64,000 bases of DNA from Actinostola sp. cb2023 (GCA_033675265.1 JAUJYZ010000448.1:1-64000); one strand, 5' to 3'. Numbered from the stretch's first letter, positions 25,118-39,877 are shown. Numbers and translations are program-made. The notes: generated by a model from the letters alone, not told the origin.

Positions 25118-27200
25118 CGGAGGAGAGTTGGCGTACGGAGCAGTCGTCTTTCTCAGATGGAAGCTGGTAGACGGTTCCTACTGCTGCGTACCAGTGATGA
25201 CCAAGTCGTTTGTGGCTCCTCTAAAGAAGAAATCAATTCCAAGACTGGAACTTCTTGGTTGCCTGGCTCTTACTCGAATGTACGATACATGCACAAAAGC
25301 ACTTGACTTCGCAAAAATCGTTGAGTGTAGAAAATTCTTCTGGGTTGATTCGTCGACTGTGCTTTCCTGGGTCAAGACACCACCCAGAGAGTTCAGACCC
25401 TTTGTATCAGCCAGAGTAGCAGAGATCCAAGAGACAGTTTGTGTAGAAGACTTCCACTACATCAGATCGAAGAGCAACCCTGCTGACGCCCTTACAAGAG
25501 GCATTAAGCCAGAACATTTAGAATCTTGGCTCAATGGTCCCGATTTTCTCTTGCAGCCAGAGGGTCAATGGCCTAAACATGAAGAAGAATCTGAACACGA
25601 CAACAATGGTTTCTCCGAGACTGCTGAGACTAAAAGGGAGAGGAAAATTCCGAAGCAGACAGAAAGAATTGCTGAGGATACGAAATTTGCCGAAACCTAC
25701 TCAGCAACAGCAGCTCCCAACGATGAGAGAAAGGACAACCCTATTCTTTCACAACTTCTAGAATCATGCTCTACATTCCACAAGGTTAGAAAAACACTAG
25801 CCTTCCTATTACGCTTTGTCCAAAAAGTATCCAAGAAATCAACCAAGAAAGGGCCCCTCGCAGTTCAAGAATTGAAAGACGCAGAACAACAGCTTTACAA
25901 ATGGTGTCAACACAAGCTAGATGTGAGATCACTTGACAAGAGTATAGTTGCCCAGGAAGACAACGAAGGAATCATCAGAGCGCATGGACGTCTTGAGGAC
26001 GTAAGAACCCTTCCAGCTGAGATGCGAAACCCAATCATACTTCCACGGGATCATCCACTGGTGAGGCTGCTTATCCTACACCTCCATGACAAAAGAAGTC
26101 ACTGCGGCTACAAGAGCTTAGTCCACGAAATAAGGAAACGTTTCTGGATCGTTGGAGTCCGTAGTACAGCCAAGCAGCTTACCAGAAGGTGTGTAACGTG
26201 TAGAAGGTTGAGGAAGAAACCACTTGAACAGCTCATGGGTCAAGTCCCTAGTCTTCGAGTCGCAACAGGATGCCCGATCTTCACAAACACAGCACTCGAC
26301 ATGTTTGGACCGGTACAGATCAGACTGAACCGCAAGACACTAAAAGAAGCTCAAGTCATAATCTTCACATGCATGACTACCAGAGCAGTTCATTTGGAGC
26401 TAGTCACCGACAAAAGCACTGACACGTTCCTGATGGCCTTCAGACGCTTCGCAAGCTTTAGAGGTCACCCAAGCACCTGTTGGTCAGATTGTGGCTCTAA
26501 TTTTGTTGGTGCGCAGGAGTATTTAGAAGAAATAAAGCAGAACTGGGACTTCGAGAGAATAAAGAACACCCTTACGCATGAGTTCAGCTGTGATTTGAAG
26601 TGGGAATGGAACGTTCCAACGGCGAGCCATCAAAACGGAGTAGTAGAGTCACTTATCAAGTCTGTCCGACAAGCTCTCAATGTTACATGCAAAAACCAAT
26701 CCTTCACAGAGGAGCAATGGAGAACCTTCCTTGCTGAAGTCACCTACATTGTCAATGGTCGTCCTTTGTATCCCAGCTCTGAGAGTGTCTGGGAGAGTCC
26801 TCCCATCACACCCAACGACATCCTTCTTGGACAGCACAACTCACCACCTCAACCAACACTGGAAGACAGGGTCAACCCACGAGACCTTATGAGAAGCACC
26901 CAGAAGAGGATTGCTGAATTTTGGGAATGTTGGATGAGATACTTCGCTCCCAACTTGCTGCCAAGAAATAAATGGTACCGAACAAGAGAGAATGTTCAAA
27001 TTGGAGATTTAGTACTTCAAATCGATCCGAAACACAGACGCACGCAGTGGAAGATGGCTCTTGTTGTAGCCACATATCCTGGTAAAGATGGCCTAGTGAG
27101 GAAAGTGAGGATCAAGACCCAGACAGGGGAATACGACAGACCTATTCACAAACTCTGCCTGCTTGCAACCAACCAAGAGTTGAAACACAAAGACGAGTGA
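25104..27200 (+). CDS. pol: BEL/Pao RNase H, integrase and DUF5641-like C-terminus
   Basis: A 698-residue open frame. RNase H features are at the start (FSDGGELAYGAVV, later FFWVDSSTVLSWV and SNPADALTRG). A zinc-binding integrase N-terminal domain follows (LHLHDKRSHCGYKSL with CVTCRRL). The integrase core has Asp in ALDMFGPVQ, Asp in CWSDCGSNFVGA and Glu in SHQNGVVESLIKSV. The end carries WYRTRENVQIGDLVL and a DUF5641-like strand set. Integrase inserts the cDNA in the nucleus and leaves the 5-bp duplication. This is the longest intact frame of the element. Confidence 0.92.
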   Translation: MDFSDGGELAYGAVVFLRWKLVDGSYCCVPVMTKSFVAPLKKKSIPRLELLGCLALTRMYDTCTKALDFAKIVECRKFFWVDSSTVLSWVKTPPREFRPFVSARVAEIQETVCVEDFHYIRSKSNPADALTRGIKPEHLESWLNGPDFLLQPEGQWPKHEEESEHDNNGFSETAETKRERKIPKQTERIAEDTKFAETYSATAAPNDERKDNPILSQLLESCSTFHKVRKTLAFLLRFVQKVSKKSTKKGPLAVQELKDAEQQLYKWCQHKLDVRSLDKSIVAQEDNEGIIRAHGRLEDVRTLPAEMRNPIILPRDHPLVRLLILHLHDKRSHCGYKSLVHEIRKRFWIVGVRSTAKQLTRRCVTCRRLRKKPLEQLMGQVPSLRVATGCPIFTNTALDMFGPVQIRLNRKTLKEAQVIIFTCMTTRAVHLELVTDKSTDTFLMAFRRFASFRGHPSTCWSDCGSNFVGAQEYLEEIKQNWDFERIKNTLTHEFSCDLKWEWNVPTASHQNGVVESLIKSVRQALNVTCKNQSFTEEQWRTFLAEVTYIVNGRPLYPSSESVWESPPITPNDILLGQHNSPPQPTLEDRVNPRDLMRSTQKRIAEFWECWMRYFAPNLLPRNKWYRTRENVQIGDLVLQIDPKHRRTQWKMALVVATYPGKDGLVRKVRIKTQTGEYDRPIHKLCLLATNQELKHKDE

Positions 27201-27274
27201 AGAACAATTAAGATACATTATATCTTTTTTACGTTACTGTTCACGTTACTCAATTAGTAGCTAATTTCCGCACT

Positions 27275-27283
27275 GGAGGGGAG
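27275..27283 (+). other. polypurine tract
   Basis: GGAGGGGAG directly abuts the 3' LTR, the expected primer site for plus-strand DNA synthesis of an LTR retrotransposon. Confidence 0.85.
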
Positions 27284-27693
27284 TGTTACGCACGCTCACC
27301 CGTTCTCAATTACATTAGTAATTAATCCCTACTTCTGACGAGGGAAAGGTTAATGTGCGCTTCGGATTACAGTTTTCGAAAGCTTAAACCACGCGTTTAT
27401 ATCAATCTCCAAATTAATAACACTAAAGTCAACGACGTAAAAGACATTGATGCAACTGCCAGACAATCCCCAAACGACTTTGTGAGTATTGTAGGAACAT
27501 TGTTGTTGTGCCTTTCCATAGATTCATTGTTGTATTTACGTGTAAATTTGCAGTTGACTTTATCTTCACTCTACCGATCGACCCCGTGTATTGTGATGTA
27601 AGTTCAAGAATAAATAAGGGAAACTGGTGAAATCAGTGTGTGGTGTTTTTAAAGCTTAAATCAAGTAACGGCCCGCCACGAGGACGCGAAACA
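27284..27693 (+). repeat. 3' LTR of the BEL/Pao element
   Basis: 410 bp, same as the 5' LTR except for one extra T in the TGTTTTTAAAG run. Followed by the second GTGTT copy at 27694-27698. Confidence 0.95.
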
Positions 27694-30600
27694 GTGTTAC
27701 ATCAAGGTAGAAAACGCATCAAGGTTGTATTATGTTACATCAAGGTAGAAAACGCATCAAAGTTGTATTATGTTACATCAAGGTAGAAAACGCATCAAGG
27801 TCGTATTTATGTTACATCAAGGTAGTAAACGCATCAAGGTTGTATTATGTTACTTCAAGGTAGAAAACGCATCAAGGTCGTATTTATGTTACATCAAGGT
27901 AGAAAACGCATCAAGGTTGTATTATGTTACATCAAGGTAGAAAACGCATCAAGGTCGTATTTATGTTACATCAAGGTAGAAAACGCATCAAGGTTGTATT
28001 ATGTTACATCAAGGTAGAAAACGCATCAAGGTCGTATTTATGTTACATCAAGGTAGAAAACGCATCAAGGTTGTATTATGTTACATCAAGGTAGAAAACG
28101 CATCAAGGTCGTATTTATGTTACATCAAGGTAGAAAACGCATCAAGGTTGTATTATGTTACATCAAGGTAGAAAACGCATCAAGGTCGTATTATGTTACA
28201 TCAAGGTAGAAAACGCATCAAGGTTGTATTATGTTACATCAAGGTAGAAAACGCATCAAGGTCTTATTATGTTACATCAAGGTAGAAAACGCATCAAGGT
28301 TGTATTATGTTACAATAAGGTAGAAAACGCATCAAGGTTGTATTATGTTACATCAAGGTAGAAAACGCATCAAGGTCGTATTTATGTTACATCAAGGTAG
28401 CAAACGCATCAAGGTTGTATTTATGTTACATCAAGGTAGAAAACGCATCAAGGTCGTATTATGTTACATCAAGGTAGAAAACGCATCGAGGTCGTATTTA
28501 TGTTACATCAAGGTAGAAAACGCATCAAGGTCGTATTATGTTACATCAAGGTAGAAAACGCATCAAGGTCGTATTTATTTTACATCAAGGTAGAAAACGC
28601 ATCAAGGTTGTATTATCTTACATCAAGGTAGAAAACGCATCAAGGTCGTATTATGTTACATCAAGGTAGAAAACGCATCAAGGTGTATTATGTTACATCA
28701 AGGTAGAAAAACGCATCAAGGTCGTATTATGTTACATCAAGGTAGAAAATGCATCAAGGTCGTATTTATGTTACATCAAGGTAGAAAACGCATCAAGGTT
28801 GTATTATGTTACATCAAGGTAGAAAACGCATCAAGGTCGTATTATGTTACATCAAGGTAGAAAACGCATCAAGGTCGTATTATGTTACATCAAGGTAGAA
28901 AACGCATCAAGGTCGTATTATGTTACATCAAGGTAGAAAACGCATCAAGGTCGTATTATGTTACATCAAGGTAGAAAACGCATCAAGGTTGTATTTATGT
29001 TACATCAAGGTAGAAAACGCATCAAGGTCGTATTATGTTACATCAAGGTAGAAAACGCATCAAGGTCGTATTATGTTACATCAAGGTAGAAAACGCATCA
29101 AGGTCGTATTTATGTTACATCAAGGTAGAAAACGCATCAAGGTTGTATTATGTGTTACATCAAGGTAGAAAACGCATCAAGGTTGTATTATGTTACATCA
29201 AGGTAGAAAAACGCATCAAGGTTGTATTATGTTACATCAAGGTAGAAAACGCATCAAGGTTGTATTATGTTACATCAAGGTAGAAAACGCATCAAGGTCG
29301 TATTATGTTACATCAAGGTAGAAAACGCATCAAGGTCGTATTATGTTACATCAAGGTAGAAAACGCATCAAGGTCGTATTTATGTTACATCAAGGTAGAA
29401 AACGCATCAAGGTCGTATTATGTTACATCAAGGTAGAAAACGCATCAAGGTCGTATTTATGTTACATCAAGGTAGAAAACGCATCAAGGTCGTATTATGT
29501 TACATCAAGGTAGAAAACGCATCAAGGTCGTATTATGTTACATCAAGGTAGAAAACGCATCAAGGTCGTATTATGTTACATCAAGGTAGAAAACGCATCA
29601 AGGTTGTATTATGTTACATCAAGGTAGAAAACGCATCAAGGTCGTATTTATGTTACATCAAGGTAGAAAACGCATCAAGGTCGTATTATGTTACATCAAG
29701 GTAGAAAACGCATCAAGGTCGTATTTATGTTACATCAAGGTAGAAAACGCATCAAGGTCGTATTATGTTACATCAAGGTAGAAAACGCATCAAGGTTGTA
29801 TTATGTTACATCAAGGTAGAAAACGCATCAAGGTCGTATTATGTTACATCAAGGTAGAAAACGCATCAAGGTCGTATTTATGTTACATCAAGGTAGAAAA
29901 CGCATCAAGGTTGTATTATGTTACATCAAGGTAGAAAACGCATCAAGGTCGTATTTATGTTACATCAAGGTAGAAAACGCATCAAGGTCGTATTATGTTA
30001 CATCAAGGTAGAAAACGCATCAAGGTTGTATTATGTTACATCAAGGTAGAAAACGCATCAAGGTTGTATTTATGTTACATCAAGGTAGAAAACGCATCAA
30101 GGTTGTATTTATGTTACATCAAGGTAGAAAACGCATCAAGGTCGTATTATGTTACATCAAGGTAGAAAAACGCATCAAGGTCGTATTTATGTTACATCAA
30201 GGTAGAAAACGCATCAAGGTCGTATTATGTTACATCAAGGTAGAAAACGCATCAAGGTCGTATTATGTTACATCAAGGTAGAAAACGCATCAAGGTCGTA
30301 TTATGTTACATCAAGGTAGAAAACGCATCAAGGTCGTATTTATGTTACATCAAGGTAGAAAACGCATCAAGGGTATTATGTTACATCAAGGTAGAAAACG
30401 CATCAAGGTCGTATTATGTTACATCAAGGTAGAAAACGCATCAAGGTCGTATTTATGTTACATCAAGGTAGAAAAACGCATCAAGGTCGTATTATGTTAC
30501 ATCAAGGTAGAAAACGCATCAAGGTCGTATTTATGTTACATCAAGGTAGAAAACGCATCAAGGTTGTATTATGTTACATCAAGGTAGAAAACGCATCAAG

Positions 30601-33600
30601 GTCGTATTATGTTACATCAAGGTAGAAAACGCATCAAGGTTGTATTATGTTACATCAAGGTAGAAAACGCATCAAGGTCGTATTATGTTACATCAAGGTA
30701 GAAAACGCATCAAGGTCGTATTATGTTACATCAAGGTAGAAAACGCATCAAGGTCGTATTTATGTTACATCAAGGTAGAAAACGCATCAAGGTCGTATTT
30801 ATGTTACATCAAGGTAGAAAACGCATCAAGGTCGTATTATGTTACATCAAGGTAGAAAACGCATCAAGGTCGTATTATGTTACATCAAGGTAGAAAACGC
30901 ATCAAGGTCGTATTAGTGTTACATCAAGGTAGAAAACGCATCAAGGTTGTATTATGTTACATCAAGGTAGAAAACGCATCAAGGTCGTATTATGTTACAT
31001 CAAGGTAGAAAACGCATCAAGGTTGTATTATGTTACATCAAGGTAGAAAACGCATCAAGGTCGTATTTATGTTACATCAAGGTAGAAAACGCATCAAGGT
31101 CGTATTATGTTACATCAAGGTAGAAAACGCATCAAGGTCGTATTTATGTTACATCAAGGTAGAAAACGCATCAAGGTCGTATTTATGTTACATCAAGGTA
31201 GAAAACGCATCAAGGTTGTATTATGTTACATCAAGGTAGAAAAAACGCATCAAGTTGTATTATGTTACATCAAGGTAGAAAACGCATCAAGGTCGTATTA
31301 TGTTACATCAAGGTAGAAAACGCATCAAGGTCGTATTATGTTACATCAAGGTAGAAAAACGCATCAAGGTTGTATTATGTTACATCAAGGTAGAAAACGC
31401 ATCAAGGTCGTATTATGTTACATCAAGGTAGAAAACGCATCAAGGTCTTATTATGTTACATCAAGGTAGAAAACGCATCAAGGTTGTATTATGTTACATC
31501 AAGGTAGAAAACGCATCAAGGTTGTATTATGTTACATCAAGGTAGAAAACGCATCAAGGTCGTATTTATGTTACATCAAGGTAGCAAACGCATCAAGGTT
31601 GTATTTATGTTACATCAAGGTAGAAAACGCATCAAGGTCGTATTATGTTACATCAAGGTAGAAAACGCATCAAGGTCGTATTTATGTTACATCAAGGTAG
31701 AAAACGCATCAAGGTCGTATTATGTTACATCAAGGTAGAAAACGCATCAAGGTCGTATTTATTTTACATCAAGGTAGAAAACGCATCAAGGTTGTATTAT
31801 GTTACATCAAGGTAGAAAACGCATCAAGGTCGTATTATGTTACATCAAGGTAGAAAAAACGCATCAAGGTCGTATTATGTTACATCAAGGTAGAAAACGC
31901 ATCAAGGTCGTATTATGTTACATCAAGGTAGAAAACGCATCAAGGTCGTATTTATGTTACATCAAGGTAGAAAACGCATCAAGGTTGTATTATGTTACAT
32001 CAAGGTAGAAAACGCATCAAGGTCGTATTATGTTACATCAAGGTAGAAAACGCATCAAGGTTGTATTATGTTACATCAAGGTAGAAAACGCATCAAGGTC
32101 GTATTATGTTACATCAAGGTAGAAAACGCATCAAGGTTGTATTATGTTACATCAAGGTAGAAAACGCATCAAGGTCGTATTTATGTTACATCAAGGTAGA
32201 AAACGCATCAAGGTCGTATTATGTTACATCAAGGTAGAAAACGCATCAAGGTCGTATTTATGTTACATCAAGGTAGAAAACGCATCAAGGTCGTATTCTA
32301 GTGTTACATCAAGGTAGAAAACGCATCAAGGTTGTATTATGTTACATCAAGGTAGAAAACGCGTCAAGGTTGTATTATGTTACATCAAGGTAGAAAACGC
32401 ATCAAGGTTGTATTATGTTACATCAAGGTAGAAAACGCATCAAGGTCGTATTTATGTTACATCAAGGTAGAAAACGCATCAAGGTCGTATTATGTTACAT
32501 CAAGGTAGAAAACGCATCAAGGTCGTATTTATGTTACATCAAGGTAGAAAACGCATCAAGGTCGTATTATGTTACATCAAGGTAGAAAACGCATCAAGGT
32601 CGTATTTATGTTACATCAAGGTAGAAAACGCATCAAGGTCGTATTCTAGTGTTACATCAAGGTAGAAAACGCATCAAGGTTGTATTATGTTACATCAAGG
32701 TAGAAAACGCATCAAAGTTGTATTATGTTACATCAAGGTAGAAAACGCATCAAGGTCGTATTATGTTACATCAAGGTAGAAAAACGCATCAAGGTCGTAT
32801 TTATGTTACATCAAGGTAGAAAACGCATCAAGGTTGTATTATGTTACATCAAGGTAGAAAACGCATCAAGGTCGTATTTATGTTACATCAAGGTAGAAAA
32901 CGCATCAAGGTTGTATTATGTTATATCAAGGTAGAAAACGCATCAAGGTCGTATTATGTTACATCAAGGTAGAAAACGCATCAAGGTTGTATTATGTTAC
33001 ATCAAGGTAGAAAACGCATCAAGGTCTTATTATGTTACATCAAGGTAGAAAACGCATCAAGGTTGTATTATGTTACATCAAGGTAGAAAACGCATCAAGG
33101 TTGTATTATGTTACATCAAGGTAGAAAACGCATCAAGGTCGTATTTATGTTACATCAAGGTAGCAAACGCATCAAGGTTGTATTTATGTTACATCAAGGT
33201 AGAAAACGCATCAAGGTCGTATTATGTTACATCAAGGTAGAAAACGCATCGAGGTCGTATTTATGTTACATCAAGGTAGAAAACGCATCAAGGTCGTATT
33301 ATGTTACATCAAGGTAGAAAACGCATCAAGGTCGTATTTATTTTACATCAAGGTAGAAAACGCATCAAGGTTGTATTATGTTACATCAAGGTAGAAAACG
33401 CATCAAGGTCGTATTATGTTACATCAAGGAAGAAAACGCATCAAGGTTGTATTATGTTACATCAAGGTAGAAAACGCATCAAGGTCGTATTATGTTACAT
33501 CAAGGTAGAAAACGCATCAAGGTTGTATTATGTTACATCAAGGTAGAAAACGCATCAAGGTCGTATTTATGTTACATCAAGGTAGAAAACGCATCAAGGT

Positions 33601-35815
33601 CGTATTTATGTTACACCAAGGTAGAAAACGCATCAAGGTTGTATTATGTTACATCAAGGTAGAAAAACGCATCAAGGTCGTATTATGTTACATCAAGGTA
33701 GAAAACGCATCAAGGTTGTATTATGTTACATCAAGGTAGAAAACGCATCAAGGTCGTAGTTTATGTTACATCAAGGTAGAAAACGCATCAAGGTTGTATT
33801 ATGTTACATCAAGGTAGAAAACGCATCAAGGTCGTATTTATGTTACATCAAGGTAGAAAACGCATCAAGGTCGTATTATGTTACATCAAGGTAGAAAACG
33901 CATCAAGGTCGTATTTATGTTACATCAAGGTAGAAAACGCATCAAGGTCGTATTCTAGTGTTACATCAAGGTAGAAAACGCATCAAGGTTGTATTATGTT
34001 ACATCAAGGTAGAAAACGCATCAAGGTCGTATTATGTTACATCAAGGTGGAAAACGCATCAAGGTTGTATTATGTTACATCAAGGTAGAAAACGCATCAA
34101 GGTCGTATTTATGTTACATCAAGGTAGAAAACGCATCAAGGTCGTATTATGTTACATCAAGGTAGAAAACGCATCAAGGTCGTATTTATGTTACATCAAG
34201 GTAGAAAACGCATCAAGGTCGTATTCTAGTGTTACATCAAGGTAGAAAAACGCATCAAGGTTGTATTATGTTACATCAAGGTAGAAAACGCATCAAAGTT
34301 GTATTATGTTACATCAAGGTAGAAAACGCATCAAGGTCGTATTATGTTACATCAAGGTAGTAAACGCATCAAGGTCGTATTTATGTTACATCAAGGTAGA
34401 AAACGCATCAAGGTTGTATTATGTTACATCAAGGTAGAAAACGCATCAAGGTCGTATTTATGTTACATCAAGGTAGAAAACGCATCAAGGTTGTATTATG
34501 TTACATCAAGGTAGAAAACGCATCAAGGTCGTATTATGTTACATCAAGGTAGAAAACGCATCAAGGTTGTATTATGTTACATCAAGGTAGAAAACGCATC
34601 AAGGTTGTATTATGTTACATCAAGGTAGAAAACGCATCAAGGTCGTATTTATGTTACATCAAGGTAGCAAAACGCATCAAGGTTGTATTTATGTTACATC
34701 AAGGTAGAAAACGCATCAAGGTCGTATTATGTTACATCAAGGTAGAAAACGCATCGAGGTCGTATTTATGTTACATCAAGGTAGAAAACGCATCAAGGTC
34801 GTATTATGTTACATCAAGGTAGAAAACGCATCAAGGTCGTATTTATTTTACATCAAGGTAGAAAACGCATCAAGGTTGTATTATGTTACATCAAGGTAGA
34901 AAACGCATCAAGGTCGTATTATGTTACATCAAGGTAGAAAACGCATCAAGGTTGTATTATGTTACATCAAGGTAGAAAACGCATCAAGGTCGTATTATGT
35001 TACATCAAGGTAGAAAACGCATCAAGGTCGTATTATGTTACATCAAGGTAGAAAACGCATCAAGGTCGTATTTATGTTACATCAAGGTAGAAAACGCATC
35101 AAGGTCGTATTATGTTACATCAAGGTAGAAAACGCATCAAGGTCGTATTTATGTTACATCAAGGTAGAAAACGCATCAAGGTCGTATTCTAGTGTTACAT
35201 CAAGGTAGAAAAACGCATCAAGGTTGTATTATGTTACATCAAGGTAGAAAACGCATCAAGGTCGTATTATGTTACATCAAGGTAGAAAACGCATCAAGGT
35301 TGTATTATGTTACATCAAGGTAGAAAACGCATCAAGGTCGTATTTATGTTACATCAAGGTAGAAAACGCATCAAGGTCGTATTATGTTACATCAAGGTAG
35401 CAAACGCATCAAGGTCGTATTTATGTTACATCAAGGTAGAAAACGCATCAAGGTCGTATTCTAGTGTTACATCAAGGTAGAAAAACGCATCAAGGTTGTA
35501 TTATGTTACATCAAGGTAGAAAACGCATCAAGGTTGTATTATGTTACATCAAGGTAGAAAACGCGTCAAGGTTGTATTATGTTACATCAAGGTAGAAAAC
35601 GCATCAAGGTTGTATTATGTTACATCAAGGTAGAAAACGCATCAAGGTCGTATTTATGTTTCATCAAGGTAGAAAACGCATCAAGGTCGTATTATGTTAC
35701 ATCAAGGTAGAAAACGCATCAAGGTCGTATTTATGTTACATCAAGGTAGAAAACGCATCAAAGTTTTATTTATGTTACATCAAGGTAGAAAACGCATCAG
35801 TCAAGGTCGTATTTA
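27694..35815 (+). repeat. 38/39-bp satellite array, right arm, second part
   Basis: Continuation of the array after the BEL insert, about 210 units. The block marked by GGTAGCAAACG followed about 180 bp later by TATTTTACATC recurs near 28395, 31580, 33160 and 34665 and also near 20496 before the BEL element, showing larger duplicated blocks. CTAGTGTT variants recur near 32300, 32649, 33957, 34231, 35191 and 35462. The last unit degenerates at CGCATCAGTCAAGG and passes directly into the 40-bp satellite. Confidence 0.97.
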
Positions 35816-36525
35816 TCAATGAATGTATCACGGTAGTATAAACCTTTATCAAGGTAGAGTGAATGAATCACGGTAGTATAAACCTTTATCAAGGTAGAGT
35901 GAATAAATCACGGTAGTATAAAACTTTATCAAGGTAGAGTGAATGTATCACGGTAGTGATAAAACTTTATCAAGGTAGGTGAATGAATCACGGTAGTATA
36001 AAACTTTATCAAGGTAGAGTGAATGAATCACGGTAGTATAAAACTTTATCAAGGTAGAGTGAATGTATCACGGTAGTATAAACCTTTATCAAGGTAGAGT
36101 GAATGAATCACGGTAGTATAAACCTTTATCAAGGTAGAGTGAATGAATCACGGTAGTATAAAACTTTATCAAGGTAGAGTGAATGTATCACGGTAGTGAT
36201 AAAACTTTATCAAGGTAGAGTGAATGTTTCACGGTAGTATAAACCTTTATCAAGGTAGAGTGAATGTATCACGGTAGTATAAACCTTTATCAAGGTAGAG
36301 TGAATGAATCACGGTAGTATAAACCTTTATCAAGTAGAGTGAATGAATCACGGTAGTATAAAACTTTATCAAGGTAAAGTGAATGTATCACGGTAGTGAT
36401 AAAACTTTATCAAGGTAGAGTGAATGAATCACGGTAGTATAAAACTTTATCAAGGTAGAGTGAATGAATCACGGTAGTATAAACCTTTATCAAGGTAGAG
36501 TGAATGAATCACGGTAGTATAATCT
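35816..36525 (+). repeat. 40-bp satellite array
   Basis: About 17-18 copies of a 40-bp unit: TATCAAGGTAGAGTGAATGA followed by ATCACGGTAGTATAAA and CCT or ACT. It shares ATCAAGGTAG with the neighbouring 38-bp satellite and follows it in the same orientation without a spacer. Variants include GTATCACGG and GTGATAAAAC. A last degenerate ATCACGGTAGTATAA sits at about 36553-36567. Confidence 0.95.
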
Positions 36526-36566
36526 ACCCCTACCCCCAGGTGATTTTTTTTTATCACGGTAGTATA

Positions 36567-37166
36567 ATTCTTCGTGTGCAAGTGACGTCACATACCACAA
36601 AAATTACTACTAAAATTTAGTTATGAATTAATCCTATCAACTTGATTCTTTGCAGAGTTTTAGAGAATTATGATATGAATTATTGTAGAAATTTTCAGAT
36701 CGGCTCGATGTTTTGTGTCTGAGTTTTCGAAGTTTGAATTGTGTCACGTAACTCTTACCAAACGCTAGTCGGCTGCTAGTCACGTCTCTGAAAAGTCGTG
36801 GAAAACAACACAATTGTACCAAATTAAATGTTTTTAGTTTTCTACATGTTTAGAAGTTCTACTTACCGTGAAATTAAGTGATGTATATCAACTCTAAGCT
36901 TGAATTTATTTTTTGAAATCTTGGCCGCCATGTTGGATGACAACAGCTTATCATCCAACATGGCGCCGCTATACAAACACAGGAATATTTGGAAACTTCG
37001 TTCGCCCATAGCTCGGTAAAGAAATGCTCTAGTGCTCCAAAGTTTGGCCCAGAGATGTTATTTTGATAGCTCTACGAGCTCATAAGCATTTTATTTTATT
37101 TGGCTAAGGAAATAATATTTCGAAATTTAAGAACAGTCAAATACCACGTGGTTGCACACGAAGAAT
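36567..37166. mobile_element. MITE-like element with 15-bp terminal inverted repeats
   Basis: ATTCTTCGTGTGCAA at 36567-36581 is matched by its reverse complement at 37152-37166, giving a 600-bp unit. The left flank is satellite ATCACGGTAGTATA and the right flank CAAGGT, so it appears to have landed in a 40-bp satellite copy. No transposase frame is present. It contains a hairpin at 36927-36964. The target duplication is unclear. Confidence 0.55.
36927..36964. other. perfect 14-bp hairpin
   Basis: GCCATGTTGGATGA at 36927-36940 and its exact reverse complement at 36951-36964 with a 10-base loop. It is likely the core of a small inverted-repeat element rather than a terminator. Confidence 0.8.
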
Positions 37167-37313
37167 CAAGGTGTGACAGTAGCATTACGGTATTCTAACC
37201 ACATCACGGTAGACAAATCCATAATCAAGCGAAACATTAATTCTGAAACAAACGGCGCGCCATAGGTTATCATGAAATAGTCTTGTTCAGGTAAACAGTA
37301 CTTAGACAACGAC

Positions 37314-37468
37314 ACGCTCGCACTCTGTTCAACAGTTTGTAGCTCTGTCGTATAGCCAGCACCTAAACAGGCCTTACAAAATACTAATACAACATCACGC
37401 TCGCACTCTGTTCAACAGTTTGTAACTCTGCCGTGTAGCCAGCACCTAAACAGGCCTTACAAAATACT
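37314..37468. repeat. 83-bp tandem duplication
   Basis: Two copies, period 83 bp, of a segment starting CACGCTCGCACTCTG and ending CAGGCCTTACAAAATACT, with three or four differences. No coding role is visible. Confidence 0.85.

Positions 37469-39877
<2,409 letters not shown>

Larger units (their letters stand above)
21141..27693 (+). mobile_element. BEL/Pao LTR retrotransposon, full length
   Basis: A 6553-bp element bounded by TG...CA LTRs and a 5-bp duplication. Domain order is gag (DUF1759-like), zinc knuckles, aspartic protease, reverse transcriptase, RNase H, integrase and C-terminal DUF5641-like, the order typical of BEL/Pao. There is no envelope gene: only about 80 bp separate the last stop from the polypurine tract. 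Both LTRs carry AATAAA (21466-21471 and 27609-27614). LTRs differ by a single T in a T4/T5 run and few if any substitutions, so insertion is recent. The coding region nevertheless has about five frame or stop breaks (near 21953, 22690, 23780-23808, 23918 and 25110). No convincing TGG-type primer-binding site follows the 5' LTR. Confidence 0.95.

Noticed and set aside
1..35815. CRISPR array
   Set aside because: Units are contiguous with no unique spacers, and the context is eukaryotic.
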